Assembly (NCBI GenBank): GCA_036939755.1
Contig: JALLAZ010000600.1
Span: forward strand, 1-13,526
Origin: Stephanodiscus triporus
Lineage: Eukaryota > Bacillariophyta > Thalassiosirophyceae > Thalassiosirales > Thalassiosiraceae
Reading direction: 5' to 3'
DNA: 13,526 nucleotides
Below, piece by piece: positions 8,054 through 13,526 of the stretch. Positions within the stretch are counted from its first letter, which is position 1; the number at the start of each line of letters is the position of its first letter. The position numbers were made by a program, and so were the translations under genes. Below the pieces are notes generated by a model. The model was not told the DNA's origin. It did no database searches and saw only the letters and a list, made by a program, of their open reading frames with translations.

Positions 8054-10653
8054 ATGTCTACCTCCGTCATGAAGCCCGAAGAAGCCGTCGTCGCCGAGTC
8101 CGGCGGCGCTCCCCCTACCGTCGTCGTCCCCCCCCAGCCCCAGCCCCCCGTCATCCCCCAGCAGCAGCAGCCGCAGCCACCAGTCGCCTCCATGGGAGGA
8201 GGAGGGGGCGGCGGAGGCGGTCCGTCCTTCATCTCCGCCTCCCTCTACATCGGGGATCTCCTCCCGGAGGTGAACGAGGGACTCCTCTTCGAGATATTCA
8301 ACGCCGTCGGTCCCGTGTCGTCGATCCGCGTGTGTCGGGATGCCGTCACGCGCCGTTCGCTCGGCTACGCCTACGTCAACTACCACCAGACGATCGACGC
8401 AGAGCGCGCGCTCGAGTCCATGAATTTCACGGAGATCAAGGGCAAGCCCTGTCGCATCATGTGGAGCCAGCGCGACCCCAGCGTGCGTCGGTCCGGCGTC
8501 GGCAACATCTTCGTCAAGAACCTGCACGAGAACATCGACAACAAGCAGCTGTACGACACCTTCGGCTTGTTCGGGAACATCCTCAGCTGCAAGGTCGTGT
8601 GCGACCGCGCCACGGGACTGTCCAAGGGGTACGGGTACGTCCATTACGAGACGAACGAGGCCGCGCGCTCCGCCATCGAGAAGCTCGACGGCATGCTCAT
8701 CGACGGCCGCGAGGTGCAGGTGGGACAATTCATGCGCCGCGACAATCGGCCCGACAGTCAGGCGTTCACGAACTGCTTCGTCAAGAACATACCGTACGAG
8801 TGGGACGAAAAGCGGCTGGAGGACGAATTCATGAAGTTCGGCGAGATCGTGAGCGTGAGCATCAGCATGGGGCGGAGGAAGAGGGACAAGAAGAAGGCGG
8901 TCGCGGCGGCGGCGGTGACGCCCGAGAAGAAGGAGGGGGAGGAGAAGGAGGGGGAGAAGAAGAACGGGACGGAGGAGGAGAAGGTGAGTTGCCTTTTTTT
9001 CATATTCCCCCTCTCGCGAAAAAAGAGAGCGACGTCCCCCGCGGAACAAGCGCGCGTCATTGGACCCCCCCCTCCCACTCAGACTTTCGTTCTATCGTCC
9101 TTGCGCGTCTCTCTCTCTCTCACACACACACACACACGCACACGAAACCCCCCCGCCACACCCAGCCCGTCGAGGAGGCCAAGGTCGACGACGAGCCCGT
9201 CCCCGTCGCCGAGTCGCCGTCGCCGTCTTCGGACGTCGTCGTCGTCGTCGACGACGACGAGACCAAGCCCGAATCCCTCGGGTTCGGATTCGTCAACTAC
9301 CTCAATCACGATTCCGCCGCGGACGCCGTGCGCGAGATGAACGAGAAGTCGTACCGAGTCACCGAGGACGGCGCGACGTTCGACAAGGTGATATACGTGG
9401 GGCGGGCCCAGAAGAAGGCCGAGCGCGAGCGCGAACTCCGCGCGAAGTACGAGGTCGAGAAGCTCGATCGCATCGCCAAGTTCCAGGGCGTGAACCTGTA
9501 CGTCAAGAACCTCGACGAGTCTGTGACCGACGACGTCCTGCGCGAGGAATTCGGCGCCATGGGCACCATAACGAGCGCGCACGTCATGAAGGAGCCGAGG
9601 ACCGGCGCGAGTCGCGGGTTCGGCTTCGTTTGCTTCTCGACGCCCGAGGACTCGACGAGGGCGGTCAACGAGATGAACGGCAAGCTCATCGCGGGCAAGC
9701 CCGTATTCGTCGCCCTGGCCCAGAGGAGGGAGGTGCGCAGGGCGCAGCTCGAGGCCCAGCACGGACAGGGACGGGGCGGGCTCGGCGGTCCGGGGGGCGT
9801 CGGCGGCGGCGTGGGACTGGGCGGTCCGGGGGGGATGATGAGGGGCATGCCGATGGGCGGGCCGATGGTCGGGGGGTACGGTCCTGGCGCGGTTCCGATG
9901 TACATGCCCCGCGTCCCCGGGGGGCCGGGGGGGATGCAGCCGAGCTATCCCGTCGGGGCGATGCCCCAGATGATGGGAGGGCGGGGAGGGTACGGCGTGC
10001 AGGTCCCGGGCGGACAGCCGGGCGTGAGGCCGGGGGGAGGATATCCCATGCAGGGATACGGCATGATGCCTGCCCAGCCCGGACGGGGTGGGCCGCAGGG
10101 GGGGGGGATGGGCGGGCCCCAGTTGGCCGGCGGCCGGGGAGGCGGCGGCGGCGGGGGGAGGGGACCTGGCGGTCCGATGGGACGGGGCGGCGGCGCGCCC
10201 GCCGGTCCGTACGGCCGAGGGGGGGGAGGAGGACGAGGCGGTCCCATGCACGGCCAGCCTCCCATCAAATTCAACCAGCAGGCGCGCAACGCCGTCCCCG
10301 GCGGCATGATGCCACCCGGCGGGCCCCAGCCCATCATGGCGGACGCGCAACAGTCCGGGATCGGGGGCGCGATGGGTGGCGGTCCGCCCCCCCCGTCGTC
10401 TTCCAACGAGCAGCTCACCCCCGCGGCCCTAGCGTCGGCCACGCCGGAGGTTCAGAAGAACATGATCGGCGAGCGACTCTATCCCCTCATACACCAGACC
10501 CAGCCGGAACTGGCGGGCAAGATCACGGGCATGCTGCTCGAGATGGACAATTCCGAACTGCTGCACCTACTCGAGAGTCCCGAGGCCCTGAACGCCAAGA
10601 TCCAGGAGGCCCTGCAGGTCTTGGAGGCGCACAACGCCGCCGAGGACAAGTAG
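8054..10653 (+). CDS. Cytoplasmic polyadenylate-binding protein (PABP)
   Basis: Exons 8054-8983 and 9166-10653 encode 805 aa. The start codon is in the context ACCATG, preceded by a pyrimidine-rich CCATC-rich leader. Domains are a Pro/Gln/Gly-rich N-terminus (1-58) and four RRMs. RRM1 is at about 62-138 ([14 protein letters not shown]) and RRM2 at 149-227 ([14 protein letters not shown]). RRM3 is at 239-393 ([14 protein letters not shown], then [13 protein letters not shown]) and RRM4 at 419-496 ([14 protein letters not shown]). A Gly/Met/Arg-rich RGG linker follows (about 510-690), and then the C-terminal MLLE domain (727-797, [17 protein letters not shown]). The protein binds mRNA poly(A) tails, promotes translation through eIF4G, and recruits PAM2-motif proteins through MLLE. 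It is longer than the usual 630-660 aa because of an extended N-terminus, a charged insertion of about 70 residues (274-346) in the beta2-beta3 loop of RRM3, and the Gly-rich linker. The RNP motifs look intact. The frame is clean through long G and C runs, so the gene is very likely functional. Confidence 0.97.
8984..9165 (+). other. PABP intron
   Basis: This 182-bp phase-0 intron has GTGAGT at the 5' site (after GAGGAGAAG) and a pyrimidine/CA-rich 3' end, with (CT)n then (CA)n at 9109-9144, finishing CACCCAG before CCCGTCGAG. Removing it joins the two halves of RRM3. If it is retained, translation runs on in the wrong frame and stops at 9340. Confidence 0.9.
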
Positions 10654-10850
10654 AGACGATGCGTCGTTGTTTGTTCGGGTCAGGGGGGTGGCGTGTGTGT
10701 CTTGCATTGATGAATCGTGTATTGTTACTACAATCTAGTCCTTGGGAACGCGACGGCGTCGTCGTCGACGTCCGCGTCCTTACCGCTCCGAAATAATAAA
10801 AAAATGAAAATCATAAAAAGTAGGAAAAGGAAAAACAGGAAATAAAAAGG
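10654..10850 (+). terminator. PABP 3' UTR and polyadenylation signals
   Basis: The TAG stop is followed by about 140 bases of mixed sequence and then a strongly A-rich stretch. It holds canonical AATAAA hexamers at 10795-10800 and 10841-10846. The actual cleavage site cannot be seen. Confidence 0.6.
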
Positions 10851-10862
10851 ACATAATTGGCT

Positions 10863-11299
10863 TTAGCTCGTGGTTTTCCCTTCAGTCCATCTAGTATTCT
10901 CAACCTCGGTAATCATTGCGCAAGGCCTGGGGTTCCGAACGAATATTTTTGTGTCCGGAGTCGATGGTGGACTCGATTCAACGGTGAAGCGGGTTGAGAT
11001 GGCCAATAACGTTGCGAACCTTGATATGATAATCATCAGAGGAAACACTGATATTGACTTTCGATTGATTTTAGTCATATCGGTGGGCCGACTAAAAAAT
11101 AACTCCTGCATTGATTGGTAAATACAAACTGGCCGTCGTTGATTACAACAGATGGAACATACTCCTCTTGAACTACATTTTCGGAAATACATATGATCGA
11201 CGGTATCGCTTGAGAAACCGATTCAGACACGCTAATTTCTTTCCCCATATTTCGAACAATATTTCCCTGCGCCGGGCGGTACCAATGAATTTGTGCCAT
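10863..11299 (-). other. Weak minus-strand coding-like region, family not recognised
   Basis: Two overlapping minus-strand open frames (11299-11075 and 11192-10863) could be one short gene joined by a frameshift or small intron near 11110. The first begins MAQIHWYRPAQGNIV, and the second ends with TAA at 10865-10863. I recognise no domain, and the plus strand is also partly open here, so this may be chance. If real, it converges on the PABP gene with their 3' ends almost touching. Confidence 0.2.
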
Positions 11300-13403
11300 C
11301 GACCCCCAACGTTGTGAAAGGCCCCCAAAGTAGTGGAGGGTGCCAACACACGTTGACAGGTCTAACCAATGGATGCTATGCTACCAGAAATGAAGAGTTT
11401 CTCGTCCATTGATACCTCACCTTTAGATGAGTCTCAAGAGTGCATCCATTCCAGGATTGCGCTGCATCTGCAAAGTTAATGAAAATGAAAATGAAAAGGT
11501 CCCCAGCAACTGATCTTGTGAAAGTTAAGATAGTAATAGAGAAACCGAGCATCTAGAATAGATGGGTATTAAAGCTGGTGACAAGCAATGAGACCAATCT
11601 TTGTGTGGATTTGAAGGCGAGGAGAAAATCATTGCAGCAGCGGAGGAAAATGCCTTGCCATCTGCACATGTCTTTTTTTAGACATGAAATAGAACAGATT
11701 TCAAAATATTGCATCTGTTCCTTCAATTGAGTCAAACATGAGTTCATAGGCAAACCACAAATGCACTACAGCTTGCCGAATGTCATGTCTAGGCAAAGAG
11801 ACTTGAATTCAATAAACACAAATGCTTTTCTACTTATAAAAATCTAACAATCATAGCCTGGATGAATCACAATGTCTTCACAATTCACATGCATGGCAAT
11901 CCTTGATTGATCAATGGGTTTACTTGCTGGAACCCTCAAAGATGGTTGCAAACACAAAGTACCCTTACCGCGGGCTCCACGGATCCAGTACGCTAGCCAC
12001 GCTGCTCACACACGTGATAACTGTTACTTAGCACAGGTCCCAGGTATTCCCATGTGGGGTGATCTCACTGGCACTAGATCACTAGCAGGTTTGGGTTGGA
12101 GTGTGCTCCGGCCCTTCTCTCTTTCGCTAGTGTAGTCTCATAGCATATCAGATCAAACTTTGCTGAATGTTAATGTGTTATAAGCACTAAGAACTAACAT
12201 TACTCACACCACCATAAGGCACGTCAGCATAATATTAAATACTTTTAGGGTGGCATCTTGGCCATTTTCAGTCCGGGATGTTTAGGTCCGGGATGGTGCA
12301 GTGCAGGATCAAAAGTTGCCACCTTCGCCTCTTTCTCTGTCAACAAATGCTACCTTCACTTTCAGGTCAGAATGGTTCCAGTGGAAGATGGTGGTGTGTG
12401 AGCGCTGGGTGCCATGGTCAAGTCTGACATTGATCATTGGTCATTGGTCAAGATTACTAGGAGATTGCAAAGGTCTAGGTTTTAGATAACATTGTACATA
12501 ACAGATTGTCTACTTTTGGTAACTATTTTTCATTGTGTTGCAAATGCAACAAAATCTTGAATCTTCTTTTGCAGGTACTATCATGGAGGTGATCAGTAGA
12601 AATTGATTGAAACAGTTTCCATCATCTGTTACTTCATAGGTGATGGCAAACATGCTGGCAGTAAAAAGTGCAATTGTGAGGCAATGCCAAAGTAACCTAA
12701 GAAACCATTTTTATTCTCTTTCATGTTAACGAGCATAGGCCATGACTTAGGCAACACCAGGGCAAGGCGGCAACACTTGCTAAAATTATTAGCATCCCTA
12801 CATTCAAATTGGTTACTAATCACTGTTTCTTCTTAATTAGTGCAGAATCAACACCCAAAATTAGAAGAATAGGAGTGTCTTCAGAAAATGGCTTCCTGAA
12901 TCTTAACACTCTACAGAGGAACAAAAACATCCTCCCCCAAGCAAAAGTGGAGTGTTGAAGGGTGTTTTATCCCATAGATGACATACTCAGAGTCAAAAAT
13001 AACATCCTTTTATTCTGCCTGGGAAGAACCATGAGAACAAAATAGTTAAAATAGTGATGTGACCACCACCAAAAATCACCTCAAGAACGCACCACCACAA
13101 GATTTTTTTGCCAAGAAAATGGGGCTGTGGCTGTTGGTGGATGAGGGCAACAGCTCAACAGTGATGGCGACAGTGATGACGACAGCAATGGGGATGGGGT
13201 GGAGATAGCGGGGGCAGCTGCGGCGGCGCTGATGGCAGCGGTGGCCAAAGAAGGCCAAGGAAATGGCCAATGCAAACAGTTAACAGCTTAACAACTATTT
13301 AGGTTGGGGCGGGAACGAAATCGTACTTTTCAAATATCTATTTTCTATGTAGGAATTAATATGAAAATACAACACACAACACAAAAACACAACAATCAAC
13401 ACC
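11300..13403. other. Intergenic, largely featureless
   Basis: No intact gene, tRNA or rRNA is recognisable. The stretch contains a short minus-strand remnant (11844-12005), a duplicated decamer GTCCGGGATG within about 12268-12296, an ATTGGTC doublet near 12435-12450, and a GATGGCGAC-rich low-complexity patch near 13160-13240. The composition is AT-richer than the PABP and synthetase-like genes. Confidence 0.45.
11844..12005 (-). pseudogene. Possible C-terminal exon or gene remnant, family not recognised
   Basis: A stop-to-stop open stretch of 53 codons ends in TAG at 11846-11844. It reads with a plausible protein texture, with segments such as AYWIRGARGKGTL and DQSRIAMHVNCED, and has no start codon near its upstream end. 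An AG acceptor could lie around 12005-12008. It may be the last exon of a lost gene or a retroelement fragment. No function is proposed. Confidence 0.2.
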
Positions 13404-13517
13404 ATGGTGAGCTTCCGTCGCCTCCAGCGGCGCGGATTTTACAGTTATACCCGATCTGTAACAAACATGATGCGGGAGAGGGGTTGGGGGAGGGGGCGGT
13501 CGAAGCGATTCAATTAA
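13404..13517 (+). CDS. Short ORF, possible first exon of a gene leaving the window
   Basis: This ORF of 37 codons begins MVSFRRLQRRGFYSYTRS and sits in an excellent start context (ACCATGG). It follows a CA-rich leader, the kind of untranslated sequence expected before a real start. The product is very basic, with no acidic residue before position 25, like an organelle presequence. A weak 5' splice candidate GTAACA follows codon 18. It could be a first exon or chance. Confidence 0.25.
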   Translation: MVSFRRLQRRGFYSYTRSVTNMMRERGWGRGRSKRFN

Positions 13518-13526
13518 TTCGATTAA

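Noticed and set aside
8021..9049. Long minus-strand open frame opposite PABP exon 1
   Set aside because: It is the antisense shadow of GC-rich, strongly codon-biased PABP coding sequence, with Leu/His/Arg-rich low-complexity content and no domain.
7966..10653. A single 895-residue open frame covering the whole PABP region
   Set aside because: Its first third is an out-of-frame shadow rich in Arg. The RRM1, RRM2 and half-RRM3 motifs lie in the frame starting at 8054, and a GTGAGT...CAG intron joins them to the downstream frame.
9060..10796. 578-residue plus-strand frame overlapping PABP exon 2
   Set aside because: It is an Arg/Gly-rich shadow of the real frame. The real frame contains RRM4 and MLLE.
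13076..13275. Two overlapping minus-strand 64-residue frames
   Set aside because: Both are produced by a GATGGCGAC-type low-complexity patch and show no domain.
1..13526. CRISPR array, tRNA or rRNA genes, bacterial operon signals
   Set aside because: There are no regularly spaced repeats, no cloverleaf with a TTCGANNC-type arm and no ribosomal RNA-like sequence. Introns and poly(A) signals point to a eukaryotic nuclear region.

Overview
This window comes from a nuclear genome of a microbial eukaryote. The signs are spliced genes with short GT-AG introns (94, 126 and 182 bp), a cytoplasmic poly(A)-binding protein, A- or CA-rich leaders just upstream of start codons, and a decayed piggyBac-type transposase. 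The transposase and the acyl-CoA synthetase-like domain resemble forms I associate with diatoms and other stramenopiles. That placement is inference from remembered family features, not from a search.

Layout, left to right. Positions 1-795: no recognisable gene. 796-2882, minus strand: a piggyBac-like transposase pseudogene with several frameshifts, one in-frame stop and an apparent internal deletion. 2883-3579: intergenic. 3580-5515, plus strand: a second decayed gene, originally a type II membrane protein with a faint SGNH/PC-esterase-like layout, broken by about five frameshifts and one nonsense codon. 5784-7509, minus strand: a three-exon gene, open throughout once spliced, that encodes an N-terminal presequence-like exon followed by two tandem copies of the C-terminal domain of a long-chain acyl-CoA synthetase. 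The two copies are two exons that start at the same splice position, and the first is flanked by phase-2 introns on both sides. 7510-8053: a 544-bp divergent intergenic region. 8054-10653, plus strand: poly(A)-binding protein with four RRMs and an MLLE domain, in two exons. 10654-10850: its A-rich 3' end. 10851-13403: mostly featureless, moderately AT-rich sequence with two weak coding-like remnants on the minus strand. 13404-13517: a short ORF in a good start context that may be the first exon of a gene leaving the window.

Main points of interest. (1) The acyl-CoA synthetase-like gene is a clear exon duplication with no AMP-binding core, so it is probably not an ordinary ligase. Both of its 5' splice sites carry an in-frame stop, so intron retention would give defined short products. 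(2) The PABP third RRM is split by a charged insertion of about 70 residues, and the gene's only intron lies in the middle of that insertion. (3) The PABP leader has an oligo(A) tract that contains a Met-Lys-Lys-Lys-stop upstream ORF, reminiscent of the A-rich autoregulatory element of animal PABPC1 mRNA. (4) Two decayed genes lie beside two clean ones. The PABP reads cleanly through long G and C runs, which argues against simple sequencing error as the cause of the broken frames.
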